A stretch of 64,000 nucleotides of DNA, taken from NCBI RefSeq assembly GCF_000149955.1, contig NC_030996.1:451467-515466 (forward strand), read 5' to 3'. Under the pieces are notes generated by a model that did not search any database, was not told the DNA's origin, and saw nothing but the letters and a program-made list of their open reading frames with translations. Position 1 is the first letter of the stretch; each line of letters opens with the position of its first letter. Positions 1-9,692 of this stretch are shown piece by piece. The DNA is from Fusarium oxysporum f. sp. lycopersici 4287. Lineage: Eukaryota > Ascomycota > Sordariomycetes > Hypocreales > Nectriaceae. A program made the translations under genes and the position numbers.

Positions 1-488
1 AATTCTATTGTCAAAGAAAAGAATTGTCGACAAGTCATGATCCTTTCCAAAGCTGCAAAACTTCTTGACAAAGGTTTCAAGAGCTTTTTTATCTCGAGGT
101 CCTGAACCATGGTTCCATATTGTTGGACATCGTTAACCGTCACTTGAAGAAGCAGTCTGACAGCCGCCCAGGGCAGCGAAGCGTTGCTGGCATCAAACTG
201 CACAGCCGCATCGCCGACTGCTTTGAAGGAATCAATCCATTTGGCGATCTTTTCCAGGACATCTCGGATAATCACGACTTCTCCATTTGAGCGTTTGAAC
301 TTCCAACGCTTGCGGAGACTGGTAGCTTTGCGGTTCTCCGCTGCTTCCAGAGCGGCGGCTAGAATGTCGCGCTTATGGGTGGCAGCCTGGCCAAGTGCTG
401 TTTTTAAATCTGCGCTGAGGGAGCTGAAGGCTTGATCCCAGAGACTCTGCGCATTTTTATCGCTTGAAGGAGCCATTTGCGTCGCCAT
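1..488 (-). CDS. N-terminal part of an NLR-like (NACHT/ankyrin-class) protein, cut by the window edge
   Basis: Reading leftwards from the ATG at 488 gives an open frame of about 162 codons that leaves the window. It begins MATQMAPSSD and contains the block WDQAFSSL (residues about 18-25), a basic linker, then IDSFKAVGDAAVQFD and ASLPWAAVRLLLQVTVNDVQ. This is the typical N-terminal helical domain (DUF7708-like) of fungal NACHT or ankyrin proteins thought to act in heterokaryon incompatibility or surveillance. The NTPase and repeat domains would lie outside the window. After about residue 130 (left of about 120) the frame stops resembling the family, while a second frame there also looks protein-like, so a frameshift or rearrangement is possible. 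A second ATG at 476 could be the start. The family call is fairly firm; function and integrity are not. Confidence 0.6.
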   Translation of the reverse strand, partial: MATQMAPSSDKNAQSLWDQAFSSLSADLKTALGQAATHKRDILAAALEAAENRKATSLRKRWKFKRSNGEVVIIRDVLEKIAKWIDSFKAVGDAAVQFDASNASLPWAAVRLLLQVTVNDVQQYGTMVQDLEIKKLLKPLSRSFAALERIMTCRQFFSLTIE

Positions 489-1152
489 GGCGGTCTAACG
501 AAACTGACGCTTCTTCGTTTCGCAGTATTACTCCGCTTCTAATTTAGTTTGCAGGTGCCCAAACCACGATGATAAAGACACCAAGTTTCAGCCGCAGACC
601 TCGCCACGCTTTACTTTCTGGGCCGTAGCTTTAGGGACTTGCTTTCACGCGGATGGGATGGCGTCCAGTAAAATGCTGACTGCATATGCTGGGTGTAACC
701 AATAGATGCATTTTCAAGGCCACAGCCTCATCTATTGCGTTATCGGTCAGCTCGAGACATTGCGGGCTGTATGCTGGCGATAGCCATCGACAACAAGTCA
801 TGCAAAACCTCTACATGTTCGGTAATTATGCTTCAGTGCATAAGAGGTGGAATCAAGAACTCAGTACGGCTAAATTGCGGTTGGCGCCCAACCCCGAGCT
901 TGTCCTGCTTGTCCAGTCAGGCAGCCAGGCGAGGGGGACGCGAAAAAAGAGCGAGATTCTAGCAGTCGTTTTACAGGCCTGTTCGCTTTCGGTCAACCGT
1001 CGGCCTCAAGCTAACTCTACAAAAGAAAGGTCGCGGCCTCGACAATTAACAATAGACTCCAACAATAAAGATTCTGTATTTAAAGAATTCCTCTAGTGAA
1101 ACAACCATAACCGACCCTCTTCAATCTCCTAAACGCCATCTCACGCACCATC
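489..1152. other. intergenic, divergent promoters
   Basis: This spacer lies between the leftward NLR-like gene and the rightward reductase-like gene, so it should hold both promoters. An open stretch at 686-1096 has no recognisable protein features and I regard it as chance. Confidence 0.4.
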
Positions 1153-1881
1153 ATGTCTTCACCAAAGACAATCGCTTTCTTTGGCGCTAGCACAGGCGTA
1201 GGCCTCTCAGCGCTGAAGCATTCACTGGCTGCAGGGCATAACTGTGTCGCATTATGTCGAGTTCCGGCAAAACTCGAGGCTCATGTCTCCCCAAAAAGCT
1301 ATCCAAATCTACAAATTATTGAAGGCAATGCCCACGACATCAAGGCAGTAGCTTCTTGTCTGAAAAAGGACGATGGCTCAATCGTGGATGCGGTTGTCTC
1401 CACGATCGGCGGCAAACCAATCATTCACAAAATGACGATTGATGATCCCAACTGTTGTCGGGTCGGCATCGCTGTCCTTCTTGATGCTCTCGCGCAAATA
1501 CGTGCAGAGGGTGCCGTTGGAAGGCCGCATATCACTGTCTTTAGCACCACTGGCATGTCAGACTTTGGGCGCGATTATCCCCTTCTGTTGTACCCTATAT
1601 ATGCGATTGCTTTGAAGGTCCCCCACGAAGACAAAAAGATCATGGAGACCAAGTTGGCCGATAGTGGTGAGGACTTTACCATCTTGCGGGGCAGTTTGTT
1701 GGTGGACGGTGAGAGTGAAACGCCAGTGCGCGTGGGCATCGAGGACCCCAAGAACGGGATAGAGTCTTTGGAGATCGGATTCACCATTTCAAGAGAGGAC
1801 GCTGGGAAATGGCTGGCAGATAAACTGCTGGTAGAGACGCATGCTGAGTACGTGAACAAGATTGCATCCATCACCTACTGA
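1153..1881 (+). CDS. NAD(P)-binding Rossmann protein (atypical SDR, NmrA-like)
   Basis: A single exon of 242 codons. The N-terminus KTIAFFGASTGVGLSALKHSL is a beta-alpha-beta dinucleotide-binding fold with a GxxTGVG loop (residues about 10-16). It is followed by the acidic turn NLQIIEGNAHD and the strand VDAVVSTIGG, as in atypical SDR proteins that bind NAD(P). The later segment HITVFSTTGMSDFGRD is the usual strand-4/5 region, and EDFTILRGSLLVDGE plus a C-terminal FTISREDAGKWLADKLL follow the NmrA/BVR-B pattern. No clear YxxxK catalytic pair is visible, so it may be an enzyme with other residues or a redox-sensing protein. The ATG at 1153 is chosen because it directly precedes the Rossmann motif. 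No substrate can be inferred. Confidence 0.8.
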   Translation: MSSPKTIAFFGASTGVGLSALKHSLAAGHNCVALCRVPAKLEAHVSPKSYPNLQIIEGNAHDIKAVASCLKKDDGSIVDAVVSTIGGKPIIHKMTIDDPNCCRVGIAVLLDALAQIRAEGAVGRPHITVFSTTGMSDFGRDYPLLLYPIYAIALKVPHEDKKIMETKLADSGEDFTILRGSLLVDGESETPVRVGIEDPKNGIESLEIGFTISREDAGKWLADKLLVETHAEYVNKIASITY

Positions 1882-2559
1882 GGGGGTCCAACGGAATAAG
1901 GTGCATTTAGAAGGCGTTGGGAATTGCTTGGGAACACAGCGTGGACGTATATATAAATTAGCTCGTATTGTCTAGTTTCTACTTGATACAAATAATAATC
2001 ATCACAATAAAGATTCCCAGGCCGTCTTGAATCAACTCTTGGTGTCCTATTCAGAGAAGTTGACATGATGACTGATTATCCTGAGGCATCGGTTCTGGGG
2101 AGAATCAGAATGGTACAGTTGTCCCAAAATGCTTTAGCGCTTATCTTTACTTTCAGATAACCTATCAGGGCTATAACACTCGGTATCGCAGCTACTTATC
2201 AGTCAGGCTTGGGGATCAGAGTAAATGGATAACAATAGATCATGTATATGTTTTAACAGCTGATTACAAGTTCAATAGTAAAGAGACACTTGGAGAAGGC
2301 TTAGCACTGAGAGAAATTCTACCTATGATGAATCCCTAGTTTGCCGAAAGCAGTGATGAAGTAGTGACTGATGATACATGATAGCGATGGTTGGAAGCAG
2401 CGCATCTACCACGATAGTTCACCCGATGAAAAGCTCATTTCCCTCGTAGAAAGACGTAACTCTCTATCGCGACAAAAAGATCAAACTATTGCCAGACGAA
2501 GCTGTGTGTACAAGCTGCCATCTCATCTTTGTCCGTCAGTTTATCGCTGTTCATTACGA
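1882..2559. other. intergenic
   Basis: This covers the 3' end of the reductase-like gene (an AT-rich stretch with TATATATAAA at 1948-1957 and CAATAAAG near 2005) and the promoter of the Zn2Cys6 factor. The frame upstream of 2560 stays open back to 2371, but that sequence has no domain features and is more likely leader than coding. Confidence 0.4.
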
Positions 2560-5096
2560 ATGACGCCCTCCCCCGCTGTCCCAACCCCTCTCGCGTCAGA
2601 TTCGGCCTCCGCGCCCGAGAAAAACGCGAGGAACGCCTCCACAGCCAAGCTCCGCAGCTGCGTTGTATGTCGCAGTCGTAAAGTGCGCTGCGACAAGCTG
2701 TCGCCATGTTCAAACTGTCGCAAGGCTAATATTCCCTGCGTGGTGCCCTCCAATGACCGTCCGCCAAGATGGGCACGGCGCTTGGAGCGCATCGCCGATA
2801 ATGGACAGGGTGTCGCAGGACAGGGTGCCGGTGGCTCTGGTACGGATCAGGTTATGAATAGACTGCGGACGCTGGAGAATTTGGTCAAGGAGTTGAGTGG
2901 ACAGCTTGAGGTGGCTAATGCTGCTGCGAGTAGGGGTGCGTCTTCGGATGCTCCATCGCCTCAGGATGTCGTAAAGGACGCAGCTAGTCCGTCGTCGACA
3001 TCGACGGCTTCAGATGTACAGAAACATTTTGGGAGAATGGTGATCAAGGATAAGAATAGAGAGAAATATGTAGCTAGTGGCTTCTGGTCCCGTATCAGCG
3101 ATGAGGTACGTCAACTCCAGCCTTGCTTCTTCCCGTTTATCGCTCTGACTGCCTGCAGCTCGAGGGGTTAAAGATGGACACTCGTAGGATGGCAAATGAC
3201 GATGAGTCTTCCGAAGATGAAGACTTTCCGGTCAGCACTCCCTCAACTCAGGAACTCTACCGAGAACCATCGGAGCGGCATGCTTTCTTGTTTCGAAACA
3301 GCCAAGCTCCTGCATCGCCTGGCGAACAGGACTTCAGTCCGTTACCATCACAGATCCCCTTCTTACTGGACGTATTCGACGAGAACATCAACCTCATCAT
3401 GCACATTGTGCATATGCCGAGCATCAGAAAGATGGTTCGTCCTTCACCTGGGACAGCGGCCAAGGTATCTCTCGAGCACCAAGCGCTGCTCTTCTCCATC
3501 TACTATGCTGCCATCACGTCCATGGAAGACGACGATGTGCTAGCCAATTTTGGATCTACGAAAACGGAGCTCAATATGAAGTTCCGTCGAGGCCTTGAAC
3601 AGGCTTTGGCACGAGCAGACTTCCTCAACAACCCGGACATTGTCCTTGTTCAGGCCTTGGTCATCTTCTTATCTCTCGCGAGGCGGTACGATAGCCCTGT
3701 CTACGTTTGGATGATGACTGGTTTGATGATTCGTATGGCTCACGCTGTTGGCCTTCACCGAGACGGTTCAAGGTTCCAGCATCTCTCACCGTTTGAAGTT
3801 GAGCAACGACGTCGTCTTTGGTGGATGATCATTACGGTTGACATTCGTGCGTCTGAAGATCAGGGGACTGAATTCTCAATCACACAAGACAGCTTCGATA
3901 CCAAGATACCTCTCAACGTCAACACTTCGGACATTGAGCCCGAAACGAAGGAGACTCCTCCAGAGCGCAAAGGCGTTACAGACATGTCTTTCGCACTCGC
4001 CATGTGTGAACTAGCTCGAGTTTCGAGGCAATTGATGGCATCGAGTATTCACTCATCTGGGCCTACCCTCGGGGAGCAGGCTAAGCTGCTCGACGGTATC
4101 CAAGAAAAGCTCGAGAATGGCTACCTTTTCCGCTCCGCACATCCAGAAGATATAGCCAACTGGGTCGGGATCGTGTGTACGCGGCTTGTGCTTTCCAAGC
4201 TGACACTCTTAGTGTATCTTCCGTCGCTTTTTGCGTCACCAAATGAGCGGTTCTCGGACGAGATTCGAGACAAACTGCTTGTCGCCGCTATTGAGGTCGC
4301 AGAGCATAACCACGCGCTCAATGCTGAGACGAAATGCCGTCAGTGGCGATGGATCTACCAGACGTATACTCACTGGTATGCCATTGTATGGCTTCTGATT
4401 GAGATATCCAGACGGCAGTGGTCGCCTACTGTTGAACGCGCATGGGTGGCTCTGCACAGCGTCTGGTTGATACCATCGCAGCACAACATGACCAAAAATG
4501 CGCGTATGTGGGTTCCGCTGCGTCGATTAATGGCTAAAGCGAGAAGTCATCGGGACGAGCAATTGGTGCAAATTCGGAACAACACTGCTGTGATCGAGAC
4601 TCTGGAGCAGGCTGATCGCGCCCTTCCTATTCCTGTCAGCCCGGAATCATCGCAGGAGGCAAATTTGCAGCAGCGGTTTCTTGAACATTGGCGTTCCGCT
4701 GTCGGCAAGACTACCTATGGCATTTCCGAGCAACCTGTGCCTCAAACCGGTGAGAGCAACACAAAGCAATCTCTAGCTAATCAGGCCATGGGTGACAATG
4801 CCACTCAGTGGGCAAACCCCTCGTTCGACTTTGCCTCTTACCACCCTGGTCTTCAGATGGGCGTAGCTGGTGATATAATGCCAACAGAGATGACCATGCT
4901 TCGCCAAACATGGGCCGATGGCCAGCCTGGAGATGCAGATGTTGCGTCGTGGCTTTGGACCGACATGGATCAAAGTGGCAACGGATTAGGAGACATCGAT
5001 ATCAATATGGATATTGATACTGACATTGACTGGAACACATGGCTACAGTCTGCTACAGGCATGGAATTGAATGCAGGAAACACGGGGCCGTCTTGA
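2560..5096 (+). CDS. Zn2Cys6 transcription factor with fungal-specific regulatory domain
   Basis: Two exons, 2560-3105 and 3159-5096. The 53-nt intron 3106-3158 (GTACGT...GCAG) keeps frame in phase 0. The predicted protein has 827 aa. Residues 34-60 form the binuclear zinc cluster C-x2-C-x6-C-x5-C-x2-C-x6-C (CVVCRSRKVRC then CSNC). A basic linker and a heptad-like dimerisation segment (RLRTLENLVKELSGQLEV) follow. The large second exon carries the fungal-specific TF domain, including MAHAVGLHRDG and RRRLWWMIITVDIRASEDQG. The C-terminus is acidic, with repeated Asp/Ile (DIDINMDIDTDIDWNTWL), and resembles an activation region. The ATG at 2560 is preferred over an in-frame one at 2371 because the zinc cluster normally sits near the N-terminus. 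The protein should act in the nucleus; its targets are unknown. Confidence 0.9.
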
Positions 5097-5269
5097 TGGA
5101 TTTGGGCAGTGGGCCTCAGAACTTCAGCCCAAGAATGATGCTCGCATGGAGCAAATACGAATCAAGATAACATAAGGGTCGTTTCGACCATCAGGCGCGA
5201 AATACTCGAAGGCTAATCTAATGCATCATGTGTATCCATTCATGTAGCAGTGTATTATCTACGCGGTTA

Positions 5270-6358
5270 CTAGAGTCTTTGACTAAATTCCTCCGAACCA
5301 TACAGCTCCTTCTGACGCTCAAGCACAGCCGGGTGACGAATCACTCCTGGCTTCAGCTTGCCAAAGTCCAAGTCAACGCCCTCTTCCATATATGGAAAGG
5401 GACCAAGAGGTGTAATAGCAAGAGGATTGATCTTGTAATGGCTTTTTGTATACTATACCCCCAAATTAGTCCTATCCAGGTAGATTAGTTATGCACTTAC
5501 GTTTTCCTTGATATGCCTGAAGTCTGTCGTCTCTTTGAAACCTGGAACATTCCAGTAGAGGTTCTTGAGCCACTCATGAATGACTGGGTAGTTGGCGCGA
5601 ATGGTTCCGAGGTCGCACTTGAAGTGGCCAACATACACAACATCAAATCTGACGACAGTAGCATACGCGCGTATGTCAACTTCGGTGAGCTGCTTGCCAA
5701 GGATATAGGGTCCTCCATTTTGGTGGATCAGTGCCTCGAGCTTGTTAAGTGCCGCGAAGACTGTTGGCACATTGTTGTTGTAGTCCTCCTGGGTCGTTGC
5801 GAAACCGGCTTTGTAGACGCCACTGTTGAGGTCTCGTTGCATCCAGATATTGATGCCGTCAATGGTCGATCTCAAGTTTTCCGGATAGAGGTCAACGTCT
5901 CGCCCGGGGCTGTTCGAGTCAAGGATGGAATCGAAGGCTGTTGGCAACCAACGAAGCAATTCGTGGCTCTCATTATTGACCATTCGATTCTCCTTCTTAT
6001 CCCAGAGAACAGGTACACTGTACCGACCTTTATAATCAGGATCATCTCTGAAGTAAACTTCGTGCAAATACTTTGATTTGAAGAGGTGATCTTCGGTAGC
6101 CCCTTCATAGAGATCATCCGGAGGACTCGGAAACTGCCAACCCGGCCATCCCTTATCATCACCTTTGGGGTATGGCTTCACGACGGATAAACTGATAATA
6201 TCTTGAAGACCTTTGAGATGCCGAACGAGATTTGCTCGGTGAGCAAAAGGGCAGAACAGTCCGATGTAAAGATGGTAGCGGTCCTTCTCTGGCTGGAATG
6301 GGCCATCCGAAGTAATGAGCCCATGCCACGAGTCATCAGGGCCACTATGGACAGTCAT
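5270..6358 (-). CDS. Xi-class glutathione S-transferase (glutathionyl-hydroquinone reductase, Ecm4-like)
   Basis: Exons 6358-5501 and 5452-5270 are joined across a 48-nt intron (5453-5500, GTAAGT...TATAG). The junction yields the family-typical HIKENYTKSHYKINP, and the protein is 346 aa. The thioredoxin-like half holds LYIGLFCPFAHRANL with Cys36, the cysteine that in this family removes glutathione from glutathionyl-hydroquinones. Later segments YSVPVLWDKKENRMVNNES and the all-helical C-terminal half (PYILGKQLTEVDIRAYATVVRFD) fit Ecm4/YqjG proteins. The motif is CPFA, where most members have CPWA. The C-terminal exon (ITPLGPFPYMEEGVDLDFG) is conserved in the fungal branch. It is probably a cytosolic protein involved in redox and xenobiotic handling. 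It lies tail-to-tail with the Zn2Cys6 gene about 170 bp away, with no sign of co-regulation. Confidence 0.9.
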
Positions 6359-7105
6359 CTTATGAGCTCAAATCAACGAAATGATGCATAAAACCTGTGT
6401 ACCTGTTACTTATGAGGATGTGAGGTTCGTATGGTGAGATGGGGTGCTTGACCCCGCTTGATGACGGATAATCGGAATTTAGAGTCCGGTTCCGGAACTG
6501 CCCTCGGAACTGAGCTTTATTGACCTATGCACCAGGCATTTATAGTGTGTAGTTAATAGAAACGGATAGAAATAAGCCGTGTATGAGTTGAAGATGCCAT
6601 GCTGAAGTACTAGTGAGTTCCACGGTATATAATGGCTATTGGATCACAACGAACAGGGATCATGGTTCAGAGATTCAAAACGATACAGGACAGTCACAGA
6701 AATGGAATTTGGGAGAATAACATGTTTGATATAAATGATAGTATGTAGTGTCAGGTCGCGTTCACCTTCCACTTTCTCAACCTAAGTATTGAAGAACAGG
6801 ATTAAAGAGAGTAGAAGAAGAGAAGAAACCACTCAACGACAGATGTCAAAGACTGAGAGTAGAAATCATAAAGTTAAAAAGTGAAACAGAATTTCTCTCG
6901 TTGAGATGTGTGAGAAGTGAGGGAACGAGTGTTGATTGCCTTGCGTGAACATCCTCCAAACATTGTCATCATCCTAGCACATAAGCCACAAGTCCTCTGG
7001 CCCAATGATCCCAGACTTGGGGCCAGTCGTAAGTGTGATTTTTCATCAAGCAAGATCAAGCTGAGCTTTTGTTGAAGCATGAAAGGATGGCCCTGAGTTG
7101 CTGGC
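6359..7105. other. intergenic: promoter of the GST gene and 3' region of the repeat-protein gene
   Basis: A purine-rich tract around 6800-6832 reads as a pyrimidine tract on the GST coding strand. A TATA-like TTTATAGTG lies near 6539. No gene is evident. Confidence 0.35.
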
Positions 7106-8089
7106 CTAGGTAGAAGGCTTATCGGGGTTACCAGGTCCTGGGTAATCTGGTTTGCCTGGGTAATCAGGTTTATGAGGCTTAGGTGGGTAGTGAGGCTCAG
7201 GCTTGTGCGGCTTGGGAGGAGGATAGTGAGGCTTTGGCTCATGAGGCTTAGGCGGGTAGTGAGGCTCAGGCTTGTGCGGCTTGGGAGGAGGATAGTGAGG
7301 CTTTGGCTCATGAGGCTTAGGCGGGTAGTGAGGCTCAGGCTTGTGCGGCTTGGGAGGAGGATAGTGAGGCTTTGGCTCATGAGGCTTAGGCGGGTAGTGA
7401 GGCTCAGGCTTGTGCGGCTTGGGAGGAGGATAGTGAGGCTTTGGCTCATGAGGCTTAGGCGGGTAGTGAGGCTCAGGCTTGTGCGGCTTGGGAGGAGGAT
7501 AGTGAGGCTTTGGCTCATGAGGCTTAGGCGGGTAGTGAGGCTTTGGCTCATGAGGCTTAGGCGGGTAGTGAGGCTTTGGCTCATGAGGCTTAGGCGGGTA
7601 GTGAGGCTTTGGCTCATGAGGCTTAGGCGGGTAGTGAGGCTTTGGCTCATGAGGCTCAGGCTTGGGATGCTTAGGAGGAGGGTAATGAGGCTTCCCAGGC
7701 TGACCAGGGTTATCCTCCCACGGCTTATGAGGCTTGCCTGGATGATCAGGTTTATGAGGTTTAGGTGGGTAGTGAGGCTCAGGCTTATGCGGCTTGGGAG
7801 GAGGATAGTGAGGCTTTGGCTCATGAGGCTTAGGTGGGTAGTGCGGTTTTGGCTTATGAGGCTTAGGCGGATAGTGAGGCTCCGGCTTAGGATGCCAAGG
7901 CTCTGGTTTGTGAGGCTTTGGAGGAGGATAGTGCGGCTTCTCAGGCTGGCTGGGATAATTCTCCCACGGCTTGTGAGGCTTCGGCTTCTCTATACCATAG
8001 CCGGGATCGTATGGCTTGGGCTTGTACTCATGGTAGGAGACCTCCCTGCCAGGCTCGGCAACAGGAGCAGAGACAGCTCCCGAGCTCAG
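7106..8089 (-). CDS. Pro/His/Lys-rich tandem-repeat protein, probably secreted; 5' end lost in the gap
   Basis: The frame is open for 328 codons from the gap edge at 8089 to a TAG at 7106-7108. The visible N-terminal part reads SSGAVSAPVAEPGREVSYHE, like the start of a mature secreted protein, so a signal peptide probably lies inside the N run. The rest is low-complexity: a 23-residue unit built from PPPKPHKPEPHY and PPKPHEPKPHY, present five times in perfect copies (7192-7536), then 11-residue half-units and degenerate copies with Gly/Asp/Asn. The protein ends PGPGNPDKPST. All repeat periods (69 and 33 nt) are multiples of three, so the coding frame is protected, and all other frames are open too by composition. 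High His with Pro suggests an extended cell-wall or matrix protein, possibly metal-binding; that is inference. No known family is recognised. Confidence 0.7.
   Translation of the reverse strand: MSSGAVSAPVAEPGREVSYHEYKPKPYDPGYGIEKPKPHKPWENYPSQPEKPHYPPPKPHKPEPWHPKPEPHYPPKPHKPKPHYPPKPHEPKPHYPPPKPHKPEPHYPPKPHKPDHPGKPHKPWEDNPGQPGKPHYPPPKHPKPEPHEPKPHYPPKPHEPKPHYPPKPHEPKPHYPPKPHEPKPHYPPKPHEPKPHYPPPKPHKPEPHYPPKPHEPKPHYPPPKPHKPEPHYPPKPHEPKPHYPPPKPHKPEPHYPPKPHEPKPHYPPPKPHKPEPHYPPKPHEPKPHYPPPKPHKPEPHYPPKPHKPDYPGKPDYPGPGNPDKPST
7192..7656 (-). repeat. coding tandem repeat, 69-bp units plus 33-bp units
   Basis: Five identical 69-bp copies run 7192-7260, 7261-7329, 7330-7398, 7399-7467 and 7468-7536. The last 33 bp of the unit is then repeated alone at 7537-7569, 7570-7602 and 7603-7635, with a partial copy after it. 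A further near-identical 69-bp copy lies at 7772-7840. Perfect identity points to recent expansion or ongoing homogenisation. The array encodes the Pro/His/Lys repeat protein on the minus strand. Confidence 0.95.
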
Positions 8090-9089
8090 NNNNNNNNNNN
8101 NNNNNNNNNNNNNNNNNNNNNNNNNNNNNNNNNNNNNNNNNNNNNNNNNNNNNNNNNNNNNNNNNNNNNNNNNNNNNNNNNNNNNNNNNNNNNNNNNNNN
8201 NNNNNNNNNNNNNNNNNNNNNNNNNNNNNNNNNNNNNNNNNNNNNNNNNNNNNNNNNNNNNNNNNNNNNNNNNNNNNNNNNNNNNNNNNNNNNNNNNNNN
8301 NNNNNNNNNNNNNNNNNNNNNNNNNNNNNNNNNNNNNNNNNNNNNNNNNNNNNNNNNNNNNNNNNNNNNNNNNNNNNNNNNNNNNNNNNNNNNNNNNNNN
8401 NNNNNNNNNNNNNNNNNNNNNNNNNNNNNNNNNNNNNNNNNNNNNNNNNNNNNNNNNNNNNNNNNNNNNNNNNNNNNNNNNNNNNNNNNNNNNNNNNNNN
8501 NNNNNNNNNNNNNNNNNNNNNNNNNNNNNNNNNNNNNNNNNNNNNNNNNNNNNNNNNNNNNNNNNNNNNNNNNNNNNNNNNNNNNNNNNNNNNNNNNNNN
8601 NNNNNNNNNNNNNNNNNNNNNNNNNNNNNNNNNNNNNNNNNNNNNNNNNNNNNNNNNNNNNNNNNNNNNNNNNNNNNNNNNNNNNNNNNNNNNNNNNNNN
8701 NNNNNNNNNNNNNNNNNNNNNNNNNNNNNNNNNNNNNNNNNNNNNNNNNNNNNNNNNNNNNNNNNNNNNNNNNNNNNNNNNNNNNNNNNNNNNNNNNNNN
8801 NNNNNNNNNNNNNNNNNNNNNNNNNNNNNNNNNNNNNNNNNNNNNNNNNNNNNNNNNNNNNNNNNNNNNNNNNNNNNNNNNNNNNNNNNNNNNNNNNNNN
8901 NNNNNNNNNNNNNNNNNNNNNNNNNNNNNNNNNNNNNNNNNNNNNNNNNNNNNNNNNNNNNNNNNNNNNNNNNNNNNNNNNNNNNNNNNNNNNNNNNNNN
9001 NNNNNNNNNNNNNNNNNNNNNNNNNNNNNNNNNNNNNNNNNNNNNNNNNNNNNNNNNNNNNNNNNNNNNNNNNNNNNNNNNNNNNNNNN
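8090..9089. other. assembly gap, 1000 N
   Basis: Exactly 1000 undetermined bases, a round number that suggests a fixed placeholder rather than a measured size. The gap removes the 5' end of the repeat-protein gene on its left and the 3' part of the AIM6-like gene on its right. The adjacent repeat array is a likely cause of the assembly break. Confidence 0.98.
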
Positions 9090-9692
9090 ATTGGATGTAT
9101 AGCTAAAGTGTAAGCTCGATATCATCAACGCTGGTACAAAATCTGAGATATCACCTTGCGGCGAGGGTTGCAGTCAAGAAGAACCCTACGATCGTCGGCC
9201 TCAACACTAGCACAGCCAACAGATAAAGCCGAGAACAACGGCCGTGGTCTCAGGTAGTCGTTGTGAGAATGGACCATAACTGGAGTTACTTGAGGCGATA
9301 GGACTTCAACCCATCTCTTGGCACTTTCTATAGCATCACCGTACTGCTCGATAGGATCGGCCAAGGCAAGACCAGAAGCTTCGAAGGTGTAGACAGCATA
9401 GCGCTCGATAACAAATGTCATCAGGAAGAAGGCGATTCTGGTCAAGACGTCAGCCCATATATGCGACGGACAGTTGAATAAGAACTGACAGGATTAGACA
9501 TGCTCCAGCAAAAGCTGCGAGAAACGGACTCAGCCATTTCCTCCGGCCTCTTATACATGGTCTTCTTCGCGAAGAACAGCATGTTGCGTAGGATTTCAAG
9601 TCATCTTCATTCTTCGGGCTGGTTGGCCGAAGAGGTCGATATTCTATATCGTCCTTGTTAGTCTGACTACAAAAGTAGCCCGAGAGATTCAT
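9090..9692 (-). CDS. AIM6-like / PLC-like phosphodiesterase, N-terminal part only
   Basis: The gene starts at ATG 9692 (MNLSGYFCSQTNKDD). A basic stretch (RRRPCIRGRRK) and a membrane anchor (WLSPFLAAFAGACLILSVLI) follow, ending near 9450. After a probable intron somewhere in 9385-9456, a second exon carries VMVHSHNDYLRPRPLFSALS and GCASVEAD (about 9275-9185). This is the hallmark of the AIM6 branch of PLC-like phosphodiesterases (usual form PxHSHNDYxRxxPLFxAL, GCxxVEAD), where the first His is catalytic. The frame closes at 9125 unless a second intron follows VEAD, and the remaining roughly 250 residues would lie in the gap. The N-terminal anchor implies a type II membrane or secretory location. 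Exon limits are uncertain, and the model could also be a degraded copy. Confidence 0.6.

Noticed and set aside
686..1096. 136-codon open frame
   Set aside because: No domain, no codon regularity, and it lies in a promoter region between divergent genes.
6874..7824. Long Ser/Leu/Thr-rich open frame (SLMSQSLTTRL units) on the minus strand over the tandem repeat
   Set aside because: All frames are open because the repeat periods are multiples of three. The frame reading PHKPEPHYPP units extends coherently into non-repeat sequence with a mature-protein-like start and a proper stop, so the other frames are by-products.
7172..8088. Plus-strand open frame of Arg/Leu/Val repeats across the array
   Set aside because: Antisense image of the Pro/His/Lys repeat. 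Its continuation through the N run is artificial.
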